Position numbers and translations under genes: made by a program | Source: Lentisphaeria bacterium | Lineage (GTDB): Bacteria > Verrucomicrobiota > Lentisphaeria > Victivallales > Victivallaceae | Assembly (NCBI GenBank): GCA_017508555.1 | Contig: JAFVYP010000181.1 | Span: 1 to 43,426, forward strand | Reading direction: 5' to 3' | Length of the DNA: 43,426 nt | Notes under the pieces: generated by a model | Seen by the model: the letters and a program-made list of their open reading frames with translations, nothing else | Told to the model about the DNA's origin: nothing | Database searches by the model: none | In this document: positions 14,980-23,378 of the stretch, one piece after another | How positions within the stretch are numbered: position 1 is the stretch's first letter | How the letters are laid out: each line of letters opens with the position of its first letter

Positions 14980-15336
14980 ATGAAAAAGACAACATGGATC
15001 GGAATCGCGCTCTTCTGCACGGCGGCTGTTATGGCAGGACCTCACCGTCCTCATCATCATCACCATGACAACGGCGTCCGTCTGGCGGCGGATATCGTGA
15101 ATCTGGTGGGGGCAAGCCTGAACACGGCCAATGCCCTTGTGAATCCGGCGCCGGTCGTGGTGACGCAGCCTGTGGTTTATCAGCAGCCTGTTGTGGTGAC
15201 GCAGCCCGTGGTCTGTCAGGTGCCGCCGGCAGTTCCCCGGCCCGTGATCTACCGCACGCCGCCCCCGCCGCCGGCTCCGCGTCATCACCATCGTATGGCA
15301 CCGCCTCCGCGTCATCACCACCGCGGCAGACGATAA
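14980..15336 (+). CDS. His/Pro-rich exported protein
   Basis: A 118-residue protein with a signal peptide (MKKTTWIGIALFCTAAVMAG) and a low-complexity mature part. It has a His run (HRPHHHHHDNG), a short amphipathic helix (VRLAADIVNLVGASLNTANALV), a Val-Val-Thr-Gln-Pro repeat (PVVVTQPVVYQQP then PVVVTQPVVCQ) and a PPPPPAPRHHH tail. The His clusters suggest metal binding in the periplasm or on the surface, but this is inference from composition. Start at 14980 has AAAGGAG 8 bases upstream; an earlier in-frame ATG at 14914 would destroy the signal peptide. The flavoprotein follows after 23 bases. Comparable in character to the protein at 22962-23321. Confidence 0.75.
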   Translation: MKKTTWIGIALFCTAAVMAGPHRPHHHHHDNGVRLAADIVNLVGASLNTANALVNPAPVVVTQPVVYQQPVVVTQPVVCQVPPAVPRPVIYRTPPPPPAPRHHHRMAPPPRHHHRGRR

Positions 15337-15359
15337 GTTAACCCAAAGGAAAAAGACAA

Positions 15360-15980
15360 ATGAAAGTTCTTATGATCAACGGCAGCCCCAACAGTGCGGG
15401 CTGCACCTTTACCGCCCTTTCTGAAATTGCACAAACCCTTTCTCAGGAGGGGATCGAAAGCGAGATCTTCCAGATCGGCGCAGAGCCTGTCAGCGGATGC
15501 ACCGCCTGCGGGCTCTGCCGGACAGAGGGAAAATGCGTTTTGGATGACTGTGTGAACAGATGTATCGAAAAAGCCGCCGCGTGTGATGCGCTGATCGTCG
15601 GTTCTCCTGTGTACTACGCCTCCGCCAATGGCACGCTGACAGCTTTTCTGGACCGGCTGTTTTTTTCAGGCGCGCGTCATTTTTACCTGAAACCCGCGGC
15701 GGCAGTTGCCTCTGCGCGCAGAGCCGGTACGACGGCGACGCTGGATCAGCTCAATAAATATTTCCTCATCAGTCAGATGCCGGTGATCGGCTCCCAGTAT
15801 TGGAACATGGTCCACGGTTCCACACCCGATGACGTGCGTCAGGATAGGGAAGGTATGCAGATCATGCGGACATTGGCCCGGAATATGGCCTATTTCCTCA
15901 AATGCAAAGCCGCAGGCGCTGCCGCCGGAGTACCGCTGCCCCTCCGGGAGGATGTGGTCAGAACAAACTTTATCCGGTAG
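15360..15980 (+). CDS. Flavodoxin-fold NAD(P)H-dependent oxidoreductase
   Basis: A 206-residue cytoplasmic protein of the NADPH-dependent FMN reductase / iron-sulfur flavoprotein group. The FMN phosphate loop is INGSPNSAGCTFT at the N-terminus, and the second FMN-contact motif is VGSPVYYASANGTLTAFLDR. Between them is the cysteine cluster SGCTACGLCRTEGKC, which in related proteins ligates a [4Fe-4S] cluster or forms redox disulfides. The C-terminal third (NMAYFLKCKAAG) is typical of these short family members. RBS AAAGGA precedes the ATG. Natural substrate unknown; it probably shares a transcript with the His/Pro-rich protein, which might point to metal or redox handling. Confidence 0.85.
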   Translation: MKVLMINGSPNSAGCTFTALSEIAQTLSQEGIESEIFQIGAEPVSGCTACGLCRTEGKCVLDDCVNRCIEKAAACDALIVGSPVYYASANGTLTAFLDRLFFSGARHFYLKPAAAVASARRAGTTATLDQLNKYFLISQMPVIGSQYWNMVHGSTPDDVRQDREGMQIMRTLARNMAYFLKCKAAGAAAGVPLPLREDVVRTNFIR

Positions 15981-16037
15981 ATCCGCTCTCCGTGCAGGCC
16001 GGACACAGGCCCCCGGGGTGAGAGCCGGGATATCCCG

Positions 16038-16730
16038 TCACCATCCTGCGCCGATGCGGATACCGTGATAGGTGAAATCCAGAGGGGCCAGAACGGCTTC
16101 GGGCAGGGCGGGGTGAAAGAATTTGGCATCTCCGCCTGTCAGAACGATTGATACGATATTGTGTTTTTCGCGGGCAATGCGGATATATTCCCTGACCATG
16201 CCGATACATCCGCAGTCGATACCGAAAGCGATGGTATTGCGCGTGCCTGCGCCGATATCCGCAGGCACATTCCGTGAAAGCGGGATATCCGGCAGCTGAG
16301 CTGTTCCGGCAAAGAGACTGCGGCGCATCAGGGATCTTCCCGGGGCGATGGCGCCGCCGCGGAAGACTCCCTCCTGATCCACCAGCTCCATGGTGATGGC
16401 TGTACCGCAGTCCAACACGATCCCCGGCAGGGGATAAAAAGCCGCCAGAGCTTCGGCGTTGGCAACGCGGTCCGCTCCCAGCGTGGAGCAGTCGATACGG
16501 GTGAAATCCACCTTTCCGCGGCTGTTGGAGGCATCCAGAAAGTGGATGTTGCGGCTCTCAAGCTCTCTGCGCAGCTTGGGGACAACTGATATGGCGGCGA
16601 TTTCCCCCTCCGGCAGATCGTTGACGGAAAAATTTTCCGTGTAAAACGTCTGCATCAGGCTGATCCCCCGGGGGGGATCATACTGCGCAAGAGTCGTGTG
16701 GGTGTTGCCGATATTGAGCAGATATTTCAC
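16038..16730 (-). CDS. coaX: Type III pantothenate kinase
   Basis: CoaX phosphorylates pantothenate, the first step of coenzyme A synthesis. The 230-residue protein has the ASKHA-fold signatures: an N-terminal phosphate loop in LLNIGNTHTTLA, GADRVANAEA, the catalytic region VLDCGTAITMELVD, and GGAIAPGRSLM. The first motif is normally DxGNT; here Asn6 takes the place of the usual Asp (NIGNT), which is worth checking because that Asp is usually a catalytic residue. The start overlaps the end of the PilC/GspF gene by 4 bases, so a housekeeping CoA enzyme is translationally coupled to the secretion genes. Length is a little shorter than the usual 240-260 residues. Confidence 0.9.
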   Translation of the reverse strand: MKYLLNIGNTHTTLAQYDPPRGISLMQTFYTENFSVNDLPEGEIAAISVVPKLRRELESRNIHFLDASNSRGKVDFTRIDCSTLGADRVANAEALAAFYPLPGIVLDCGTAITMELVDQEGVFRGGAIAPGRSLMRRSLFAGTAQLPDIPLSRNVPADIGAGTRNTIAFGIDCGCIGMVREYIRIAREKHNIVSIVLTGGDAKFFHPALPEAVLAPLDFTYHGIRIGAGW

Positions 16731-17992
16731 GACAGTTTTTCAATGATCTTGGTGAGCGGCATGAACAGAGCGATAACGATAGATCCCACGATACCGGCCA
16801 GAGCCACGATCATCAGAGGTTCGATCAGTGAGGTCAGGGCGCTGACGGCGTTATCCACCTCATCCTCATAGGTATCGGCGATCTTGTTGAGCATTTCGGA
16901 GAGTTTACCGGTTTCTTCGCCCACTTCGACCATACTGATGACCATGTCTTCAAACACATGGGTCTCTCCCAGAGGTTTGGCGATACCTTCACCCTCTTTG
17001 ACCGCGTCATGCACCTTCTGGATGGCATTGGCCACCACATCGTTTCCGCTGGTCTCTTTGACGATGGAAAGAGCCTGAAGCACCGGCACACCGGAACTCA
17101 TCAGCGTTCCCAGCGTGCGGCTGAAACGGGAAACGGCTGTCTTGGAAACGATCGGTCCGAAGATGGGAATATTGTATTTCACCCAGTCCATGGCGAATTT
17201 TCCCAGAGGGATCTTGACGATGATCTTGAAGAAAGCGACCACGCCCACAATACCGCCCACATAGTAATACCAGCGGGAGATCAGGGTGTTGCTTATTCCC
17301 AGGATCAGCAGCGTGACGCCGGGCAGCGGTTCATTGGGGCCCAACAGGTCCTTGAAGATCTTTTCAAAGTTCGGCACGATGAAGATCATCAAACCCACCA
17401 CGGCCAGCAGTGAGATGGAAAGCACCACGATAGGATAGATCATGGCAGATTTGACTTTTCCGGCGATCTTGGCAGATTTTTCCATGAAGGCCGCCAGACG
17501 GTCAAGGATCGTTTCCATCGCACCGGAGGCTTCACCCGCACGGACCATGTTGAGATAAAGTTTGTCAAAGGATTTGGGGTTCTGGGAAAGCGCTTCTGCA
17601 AAAGTTGCACCGCCTTCAACCGTTTCGGCCGTTTTGCCCAGAACGATTTTGACCACAGGATTTTTCGCCTGTTTTTCAAGGGTGTGCAGGGAGCGGATCA
17701 GGGGCAGACCCGCATCCAGCAGAATGGCCAGCTGACGGGTGACAACGGTCAACTCTTTCTTTTTGATGACCGTGGGACCCAGGGTCATATTGAATCCGCC
17801 GCCGCCTTTGGCCTTGGAGCCCTTACTGGACATCTTTTTGGCGGCCTCTTTGCCGACTTCAAGTTTGATGGATGTGGGAAACATTCCCTTGGCTCTCAAA
17901 GCCGCCATCACTGCTTCTTCATTGGCGGCCTGGATCTTGCCTTTCTGTTCCTTGCCTTTGGCATCCATCGCCACATAATTAAATTGGGGCAT
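16727..17992 (-). CDS. PilC/GspF family inner-membrane platform protein
   Basis: A 421-residue polytopic protein of the type II secretion / type IV pilus F family, which couples the cytoplasmic ATPase to pilin assembly. It starts MPQFNYVAMDAKGKEQKGKI, the usual soluble N-terminal segment, and contains two GspF domains (about 85-210 and 290-410), each with a LDAGLPL or MSSGVPVLQAL type motif followed by membrane helices (IYPIVVLSISLLAVVGLMIFI and the C-terminal PLMIVALAGIVGSIVIALFM). RBS GGGAGGA precedes the ATG. It lies 32 bases downstream of the second ATPase gene in the same operon. Confidence 0.93.
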   Translation of the reverse strand: MPQFNYVAMDAKGKEQKGKIQAANEEAVMAALRAKGMFPTSIKLEVGKEAAKKMSSKGSKAKGGGGFNMTLGPTVIKKKELTVVTRQLAILLDAGLPLIRSLHTLEKQAKNPVVKIVLGKTAETVEGGATFAEALSQNPKSFDKLYLNMVRAGEASGAMETILDRLAAFMEKSAKIAGKVKSAMIYPIVVLSISLLAVVGLMIFIVPNFEKIFKDLLGPNEPLPGVTLLILGISNTLISRWYYYVGGIVGVVAFFKIIVKIPLGKFAMDWVKYNIPIFGPIVSKTAVSRFSRTLGTLMSSGVPVLQALSIVKETSGNDVVANAIQKVHDAVKEGEGIAKPLGETHVFEDMVISMVEVGEETGKLSEMLNKIADTYEDEVDNAVSALTSLIEPLMIVALAGIVGSIVIALFMPLTKIIEKLS

Positions 17993-18024
17993 AATTCATT
18001 TCCTCCCGGATAAAAAACAATATA

Positions 18025-19710
18025 TCAGGTGTAACGGACGACTTCGTCCACGCTGGTCTCACCGTTGAAAATCGCCAGCAGTCCGTCCTCACGCAGGGGA
18101 CGCATACCCAGCTGACAGGCCTTGTCGCGGATCACGTTGGCGGGAGCGCCGGAGGAGATCATATCGCGCATCTCCTGGTCCACCGTCAAAAGTTCCGTCA
18201 GGGCTTTCCGGCCTTTGTAGCCGGTATTGTTGCAGATGGGACAGCCCTTGCCGTAGCAGAACTGGATACCCTCCACCTGCGCCCGTTCCAGACCCAGACG
18301 CTCCAGGTCTTCGTCCGTCGGCGTGTACATGGTCTTGCAGTTCTTGCAGACCCGGCGGATCAGACGCTGTCCCAGAACGCCCGCCAGTGAGGAGGCGATC
18401 AGGAAGGGTTCAACGCCCATATCCATCAGACGGGTCACGGTACTGGCGGCGTCGTTGGTGTGGAGCGTACTGAACACAAAGTGTCCCGTAAGAGAGGCTT
18501 CCACGGCGATCTGGGCCGTTTCAAAGTCACGGATCTCTCCTACCAGAATACGGTCAGGGTCCTGACGGAGGAAGGCGCGCAGCGCTTTCTGGAACGTCAT
18601 GCCCACGGCATCGTTGATGGGGCACTGCATGATGCCCTCGATATCGTATTCCACAGGGTCCTCGGCCGTCAGGAGCTTGTCTTCAGGATTGTTGATCTCT
18701 CCCAGCGCGGAGTAAAGCGTCGTCGTTTTGCCGGAACCCGTCGGGCCTGTTACAAGCATGATGCCGTTGGGCAGACGGATGATCTCGCGGATCTTTTCAA
18801 GCACGTCCTCGCCGATGCCCAGGGCATCCAGCTCCAGGTTCACCACGCTTCTGTCAAGCACACGGAGCACCACGGATTCGCCGTAGCTTGTGGGCAGACA
18901 GGATACACGCAGGTCCACGGGACGGCCGTTCATTTTTGTCTGGATACGTCCGTCCTGGGGACGGCGTCTCTCTGAAATGTTCAAGCCTGAAATGATCTTC
19001 ACACGGCTGATGACCGGTGTCGCCAGACTGCGGGGCGGCGGCGGCAGCTCATAAAGCGCTCCGTCCACCCGGTAACGGATACGGAAATCTTTTTCAAAAG
19101 GCTCAAAGTGGATGTCGGAGGCCTTGTCGCGGATTGCCTGCTGCATGACCACATCCACAAATTTGATGATCGGGGCGTCGTTGGCATGATCTTCGTCCTC
19201 CATGTCGGTCTCTTCGACATGTTCACCGAACTCAGCGACGATGTCGGCAACGGAATCCACCTTTTCAGGATAATACCGCAGAAAGGCCTTGTCAAATTCA
19301 TCAGGGTCGCAGGGAACGGGGATGATCGGTTTGCCAAGAATAAAGTGGACGGTCTCCACCACCTGATAATCCAGCGGACGGGACATGGCAAGGTAAAGAT
19401 TTTCTCCGTCGAACTGCACAGGAAGAACACCGTGGGTGCGGGCAGTGGCGTCATCCACCATATTGATGATATCCAGACTGATATCTCCGGCCCTCGGGTC
19501 CCAGACGTAGGAACCCAGGTTTTCAGCCATGAGTTCAAGCATCTGTTTTTTGGTCAGAATACCGAAGTTTTCAATCACTTCAAACGCTGTTTTTCCTGAA
19601 CGCTCACACTCTTCTGCGACCTCTGCCAGGTGCTTGGAAAGACCGGGGATATCGGACGCATGTTCGTTTTTGATCAGATCTATCAGCGCAGAACTTTCTA
19701 TATCCAGCAT
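18025..19710 (-). CDS. PilB/GspE-type assembly ATPase (second copy)
   Basis: A 561-residue hexameric motor ATPase of the type II secretion / type IV pilus family. It has an N-terminal GspE-N domain (to about 150), then a RecA-like domain with Walker A GPTGSGKTTTLYSAL (about 321-335), Asp box (DKLLTAEDPVEY), Walker B (DRILVGEIRDFETA) and His box (STLHTNDAAST). A zinc knuckle CKNC...CPIC lies near 445-500. All catalytic elements look intact. It follows a paralogue of similar length with a 22-base gap, so the two may form a mixed system or serve different pilus or secretion machines. The overall identity between them looks moderate, so the duplication is old. Confidence 0.94.
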   Translation of the reverse strand: MLDIESSALIDLIKNEHASDIPGLSKHLAEVAEECERSGKTAFEVIENFGILTKKQMLELMAENLGSYVWDPRAGDISLDIINMVDDATARTHGVLPVQFDGENLYLAMSRPLDYQVVETVHFILGKPIIPVPCDPDEFDKAFLRYYPEKVDSVADIVAEFGEHVEETDMEDEDHANDAPIIKFVDVVMQQAIRDKASDIHFEPFEKDFRIRYRVDGALYELPPPPRSLATPVISRVKIISGLNISERRRPQDGRIQTKMNGRPVDLRVSCLPTSYGESVVLRVLDRSVVNLELDALGIGEDVLEKIREIIRLPNGIMLVTGPTGSGKTTTLYSALGEINNPEDKLLTAEDPVEYDIEGIMQCPINDAVGMTFQKALRAFLRQDPDRILVGEIRDFETAQIAVEASLTGHFVFSTLHTNDAASTVTRLMDMGVEPFLIASSLAGVLGQRLIRRVCKNCKTMYTPTDEDLERLGLERAQVEGIQFCYGKGCPICNNTGYKGRKALTELLTVDQEMRDMISSGAPANVIRDKACQLGMRPLREDGLLAIFNGETSVDEVVRYT

Positions 19711-19732
19711 ACTCTTACTACTCTCCCTGTTT

Positions 19733-21442
19733 TTAAGAATCGTCGCGCAAGGTGACGAAGATCACCTCTTCCAGTGTGGAAATGCCTGCTTCCGCCTTGC
19801 GGATGGCGTCATCGCGCAGACTGCGCATACCGTTTTTACGGGCATGTTCTCTGATACGGCCGCTGGTTTCGTTGGCAAAGATCAGTTTGGCAATATCCTC
19901 AGTGACCTCAAAAATTTCATAGATGCCGATACGTCCCTTGTAGCCTGTGTAGCCGCAGGTCTGACATCCTTTGCCCTTGTAGAACTGGTGATTGGCCAGA
20001 TATTCCGGCGTCAGGCCCAGAACGCGGATCTCTCCGGCGCTGGGGGTATAGGGTTCTTTGCAGTCCTTGCAGACGCGCCGCAGGAGACGCTGCGCCATCA
20101 CCGCACGCAAAGAGGTGGCCACAAGGAAGGGTTTGACGCCCATATCCACCAGTCGCGTCACGGCGCCGGGAGCATCGTTGGTGTGGAGCGTACTGAACAC
20201 AAGGTGACCTGTCAGAGAGGCGTTGATAGCGATCTCTGCCGTTTCCACGTCTCGGATCTCACCGACCATGATGATGTTGGGAGCCTGACGCAGCATGGCG
20301 CGCAGAGCGGCTGAGAAGGTCATATCCACGTATCTGTCCACCTGCACCTGGTTGATACCGGCCAGCTGGTATTCCACAGGGTCTTCCACGGTGATGAGTT
20401 TGCGGGCCGGGGTGTTGATGGTGTTGAGAAACGCATACAAAGAGGTGGTCTTGCCCGAACCGGTGGGACCTGTCACAAGGAAGATGCCGTCCGGGTAGTT
20501 GATGATCTTGTTGACAAGATCCAGATCGTCTGCATAGAATCCCAGTTTGGGGATATCCAGCTGGATACTGCTTTTATCCAGAATACGCATGACGACGCTT
20601 TCGCCGAAGACCGTGGGGATGGAGCTGACACGCAAGTCCACATCTTTGTCGCCCACGATCACCTGGATACGTCCGTCCTGCGGGATGCGCTTTTCCGTAA
20701 TGTCCATGCGGGACATGATTTTGATACGGCTGGTGAAGTTCGCCTGAAGATATTTGGGCGGGCCATCCACTTCACGCAGCGCGCCGTCGATGCGGTAGCG
20801 GACGCGGTAACGCTTTTCCATGGGTTCAAAGTGGATATCGGAGGCCTTCATCTTGTAGGCATCGACGATCAGTTTTGTCACCAGACGGATGATGGGGGTA
20901 TCGTCATCTTCCCGTTCGGGGCCGCCGATATTGCTTTCTGCGACCTCTTCGATCTCCACATCTTCAGCATCGCTGAGCAGGCCGCCGGATTCCTCTTCCT
21001 TTTCCGCATAAAACTGGTCGATGATCTGCTGGATCTGTTTTTTGGGAGCTGCAACAGCATCCACATCGCCGCCGAGAAGATAGCGCAGCGTATCCAGCGT
21101 CTCCATATCTGCCGGATCGCTCATGGCGATGGTCAGCATATCGTCGTGTTTGGCCACGGGGATAACGCCGTAATGGCGGGCGATATCCACATCGAGACTG
21201 GCAATCACCTCTGCCGGGATCTCATATCCGGAAAGATCCATGATTTCCATGCCGTACTGCTGGGCAAGCATCGCCAGCAGCTCATCTTCATTGACTGCGC
21301 CGATTTCCACAAGCGCATCAATGATATCCATTTCGCCGAATTCCGACTCCAGTGCATGATCCCGGGCTGATGCGATCTGCTCATCCGTCACCATCCCGTA
21401 CTCTTTCAGCAGTGTCAGAATGTATTCAGAATCCCGTGCCAA
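19733..21442 (-). CDS. PilB/GspE-type assembly ATPase (first copy)
   Basis: A 569-residue motor ATPase with GspE-N domain, Walker A GPTGSGKTTSLYAFL (about 322-336), LITVEDPVEYQ, Walker B NIIMVGEIRDVETA, STLHTNDAPG, and the zinc knuckle CKDC...CQTCGYTG. An acidic insert (EKEEESGGLLSDAEDVEIEE) links the N-domain to the motor. The start is a TTG at 21442: GAGG lies 8 bases upstream, and the first in-frame Met (MVTDEQIAS) would remove part of the N-domain. It is first in an operon with the second ATPase, PilC/GspF and coaX, behind a strong promoter at 21499-21527. Confidence 0.93.
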   Translation of the reverse strand: MARDSEYILTLLKEYGMVTDEQIASARDHALESEFGEMDIIDALVEIGAVNEDELLAMLAQQYGMEIMDLSGYEIPAEVIASLDVDIARHYGVIPVAKHDDMLTIAMSDPADMETLDTLRYLLGGDVDAVAAPKKQIQQIIDQFYAEKEEESGGLLSDAEDVEIEEVAESNIGGPEREDDDTPIIRLVTKLIVDAYKMKASDIHFEPMEKRYRVRYRIDGALREVDGPPKYLQANFTSRIKIMSRMDITEKRIPQDGRIQVIVGDKDVDLRVSSIPTVFGESVVMRILDKSSIQLDIPKLGFYADDLDLVNKIINYPDGIFLVTGPTGSGKTTSLYAFLNTINTPARKLITVEDPVEYQLAGINQVQVDRYVDMTFSAALRAMLRQAPNIIMVGEIRDVETAEIAINASLTGHLVFSTLHTNDAPGAVTRLVDMGVKPFLVATSLRAVMAQRLLRRVCKDCKEPYTPSAGEIRVLGLTPEYLANHQFYKGKGCQTCGYTGYKGRIGIYEIFEVTEDIAKLIFANETSGRIREHARKNGMRSLRDDAIRKAEAGISTLEEVIFVTLRDDS

Positions 21443-21498
21443 AACAAAGACCTCGTGTTTTTTGAGTTACATTTTTCAAGAATACTTTACCACTGGAA

Positions 21499-21527
21499 AA
21501 TCTAATCCACAGCAGTCGTTTTGTCAA
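21499..21527 (-). promoter_or_regulatory. Promoter of the pilus/secretion operon
   Basis: Minus strand TTGACA (21527-21522) and TAGATT (21504-21499), spacer 17, about 57 bases before the TTG start at 21442. The -35 is a perfect consensus. Confidence 0.6.
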
Positions 21528-21577
21528 GTGATTTCCCCCCTTTTTACGCAAAAAATCTCTTTTTTTTCCGCTGATGC

Positions 21578-21605
21578 TTGATTTTTCCGCCGGGATGTTT
21601 ATAAT
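21578..21605 (+). promoter_or_regulatory. Promoter of the lipocalin gene
   Basis: TTGATT (21578-21583) and TATAAT (21600-21605), spacer 16, followed by the very strong RBS AGAAGGAGGAGG and ATG at 21631, giving a short leader. Confidence 0.6.
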
Positions 21606-21630
21606 TGTCTCCAGAAGGAGGAGGATCGTT

Positions 21631-22056
21631 ATGAAATTCTGGATCGTTTTTCTTGCCCTTGCCGTGTCCGGCTGCCGTGCTGCGGAAAGCACACCGGTCG
21701 TCCCGCATCTGGATATCAGGAAATTTATGGGCACCTGGTATGAACAGGCACGCACACCCAACTGGTTCCAAAAAGGATTGACCGGTGTTTCTGCCCATTA
21801 TACCCTGCTGCCTGACGGCAGGATCAAAGTTGTCAACTCTGGTTTCCGCAAGGGCAAACGTGTTTCCATCACAGGGTATGCGCGTTTTGCGTCAAAACAG
21901 CAGAACGGAGAACTGGAAGTTTCGTTTTTTCCGCCCTTTTACGCGCCGTACAGAGTTGTGCTGATCGCGCCGGATTACTCCTTTGCGGTCATCATGGGAG
22001 GATCTCCGGAATATGTGTGGCTGCTTTCACGGCAGAAAACTCCCGGCACGCCGTAG
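21631..22056 (+). CDS. Short bacterial lipocalin lipoprotein (Blc-like)
   Basis: A 141-residue lipoprotein with signal MKFWIVFLALAVSGC (Cys15). The mature part matches bacterial lipocalins: LDIRKFMGTWYEQARTPNWF with the invariant GxW (Gly34, Trp36), VSAHYTLLPDGRIKVVNSG, and near the end the YVWLLSRQ strand. Lipocalins of this type bind fatty acids or lysophospholipids at the outer membrane. The protein stops soon after this strand and lacks the usual C-terminal alpha helix and tail (about 30 residues), so it is a shortened or recently truncated member. The start is set by AGAAGGAGGAGG; the earlier in-frame ATG at 21574 lies upstream of the promoter. Confidence 0.85.
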   Translation: MKFWIVFLALAVSGCRAAESTPVVPHLDIRKFMGTWYEQARTPNWFQKGLTGVSAHYTLLPDGRIKVVNSGFRKGKRVSITGYARFASKQQNGELEVSFFPPFYAPYRVVLIAPDYSFAVIMGGSPEYVWLLSRQKTPGTP

Positions 22057-22090
22057 CCGGTGATGACTGCGGCAGTCCGGGAAAGGCGTT

Positions 22091-22954
22091 TTATTCCGGC
22101 AGGCGCAGACGCAGGCGGTTGAAAAGATCGTGACCGTGATAGGGGATGGCCACAGGGGTCCTGTAATCTTCGATTGCGGGATCCCAGCGCAGCAGTCCGG
22201 CGCGGCAGCAGCCGTCGGGATGGATCTTCAATAAGCGCCGGGGAATGGCAAGCTCTATGGAGTAGCCGTGCTGAAGAACGGCGGAAGCCGCCTGTATCTG
22301 CGGCTCTCCGCTGTCGGGCAGGATCCGTTCACGGGCTCCGTTGCCGCAATAACTCCAGGTCATGAAAGTGTTGCCTTTTTCCGGAGAGAGGATGCACTCT
22401 TTATAGCGCCATCCGCTGCCGCCGGGAATATCAAAATAGACGATGGCGTGATCCTCTTTGCTCTGTTTGCCGTTCGTAAAGGGAAAATACGCTCCGATGT
22501 AGAGAAAATCTTTGTCGTATTTGAACAACAGCCGCGAGCCGTCAAAATAGCGTCTGCGGCGGCCGGCCGGACAGGAACCCTGGATCTCGATCGTACTTTT
22601 CCACTCATTCCGTCCCAGTTTTCCGTCGATCACAGGTTTGGTCACGACCAGTCCGGGATTCAGTTCAAAAGCAGGCATCTGCCAGGATAAACCAAACTCG
22701 ATCAGCTCTTTCAGCTGTGACAGCTGGCGGAAAGCCTCTTTGCGTCTGCCTTCATCTCTTGAGGAAAGATCCCGCAAGTATCCGGCCGTCTCATCTGAAA
22801 GCGTCCTGTCGGTCATATACCGGGCCGGGGTGCTGCGTCCTTCAGAAGCAAGGTCCCGTTCAAAAAAAGCGGCGAGGCTGCTGCTGTTGGAAAAACATCC
22901 CGACAGCAGCAGCATGAAAAATACAGCCGGACAAAACAGAAAAGTTCTTTTCAT
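22091..22954 (-). CDS. CBM9-like exported lipoprotein
   Basis: A 287-residue lipoprotein with signal MKRTFLFCPAVFFMLLLSGC (Cys20). After a helical region (about 45-95), residues of about 105-285 resemble the family 9-like carbohydrate-binding/DOMON-type fold: KPVIDGKLGRNEWKSTIEI is the usual IDGxxxxxEW opening, and KDFLYIGAYFPFTNG and YSIELAIPRRLL are later strands. Such domains bind sugar chain ends, but ligand binding here is not demonstrable from sequence. It starts 7 bases after the stop of the His/Pro-rich gene and is probably cotranscribed; an upstream in-frame start at 23002 is rejected because it would overlap that gene and spoil the signal peptide. Confidence 0.75.
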   Translation of the reverse strand: MKRTFLFCPAVFFMLLLSGCFSNSSSLAAFFERDLASEGRSTPARYMTDRTLSDETAGYLRDLSSRDEGRRKEAFRQLSQLKELIEFGLSWQMPAFELNPGLVVTKPVIDGKLGRNEWKSTIEIQGSCPAGRRRRYFDGSRLLFKYDKDFLYIGAYFPFTNGKQSKEDHAIVYFDIPGGSGWRYKECILSPEKGNTFMTWSYCGNGARERILPDSGEPQIQAASAVLQHGYSIELAIPRRLLKIHPDGCCRAGLLRWDPAIEDYRTPVAIPYHGHDLFNRLRLRLPE

Positions 22955-22961
22955 AGAGGCC

Positions 22962-23321
22962 TTACCAGAAACGCCACCAGGGCTTCGGCGGCGGCGCTGC
23001 ATGCTTGTGATGATGCGGTTTGGGCGGCGGAGGCGGCGGCGCTACATGCTTGTGATGATGCGGTTTGGGCGGCGGAGGCGGCGGCGCTACATGCTTGTGA
23101 TGATGCCGGACGGCCGGGGGCGGCGGCGCCACATGTTTATGCGCAGGAGCTGCAGGTTTTCTGACAGCGGGAGCCGGCGCCATGCGTTTGGGAGCCGGAG
23201 CCGCGGGTTTTCTGACAGCGGGGGCAGGCGCCCTGCCGGGAGCGTGTCCGGGCGGCGGCGGGGCCGCCGCAACAACACCGGTCAGACCGGCCAGACCGAA
23301 AAACAGCAAAAGTTTTTTCAT
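22962..23321 (-). CDS. His/Pro-rich exported repeat protein
   Basis: A 119-residue protein: signal peptide (MKKLLLFFGLAGLTGVVAAA) then a repetitive mature chain. Two degenerate repeats of PAPAVRKPAAPA-type are followed by near-identical 15-residue units (HHHKHVAPPPPPPKP), ending in WWRFW. The units are encoded by 45-base tandem repeats at 23000-23044 and 23045-23089, plus a partial third from 23090. Histidine clusters on a polyproline frame suggest a metal-binding or wall-spanning spacer protein; this is inference. RBS GAGG precedes the ATG by 7 bases. Its mRNA leader carries a stable hairpin (23345-23369). The CBM9-like lipoprotein follows directly. Confidence 0.7.
   Translation of the reverse strand: MKKLLLFFGLAGLTGVVAAAPPPPGHAPGRAPAPAVRKPAAPAPKRMAPAPAVRKPAAPAHKHVAPPPPAVRHHHKHVAPPPPPPKPHHHKHVAPPPPPPKPHHHKHAAPPPKPWWRFW
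23000..23106. repeat. 45-base coding tandem repeat
   Basis: Two full and one partial copy of a 45-base unit (starts at 23000, 23045 and 23090) inside the His/Pro-rich gene. Copies 1 and 2 differ at very few bases, so they are recent and copy number may vary between strains. Confidence 0.85.
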
Positions 23322-23344
23322 CTTATTACCTCGTTTTTATGTCG

Positions 23345-23369
23345 GGAAAAGGCTTTCCCGGCCTTTTCC
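23345..23369 (-). promoter_or_regulatory. Stable hairpin at the 5' end of the His/Pro-rich mRNA
   Basis: GGAAAAGGC (23345-23353) pairs perfectly with GCCTTTTCC (23361-23369), loop 7. It lies between the predicted promoter (23379-23407) and the ATG at 23321, close to the expected transcript 5' end. No T-run follows on the minus strand, so it looks like a leader structure and not a terminator. Confidence 0.4.
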
Positions 23370-23378
23370 TCCTGTTTT

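Noticed and set aside
23000-23106. Regular short repeats that could suggest a CRISPR array
   Set aside because: Units are directly adjacent without spacers and are in frame within a His/Pro-rich protein gene.
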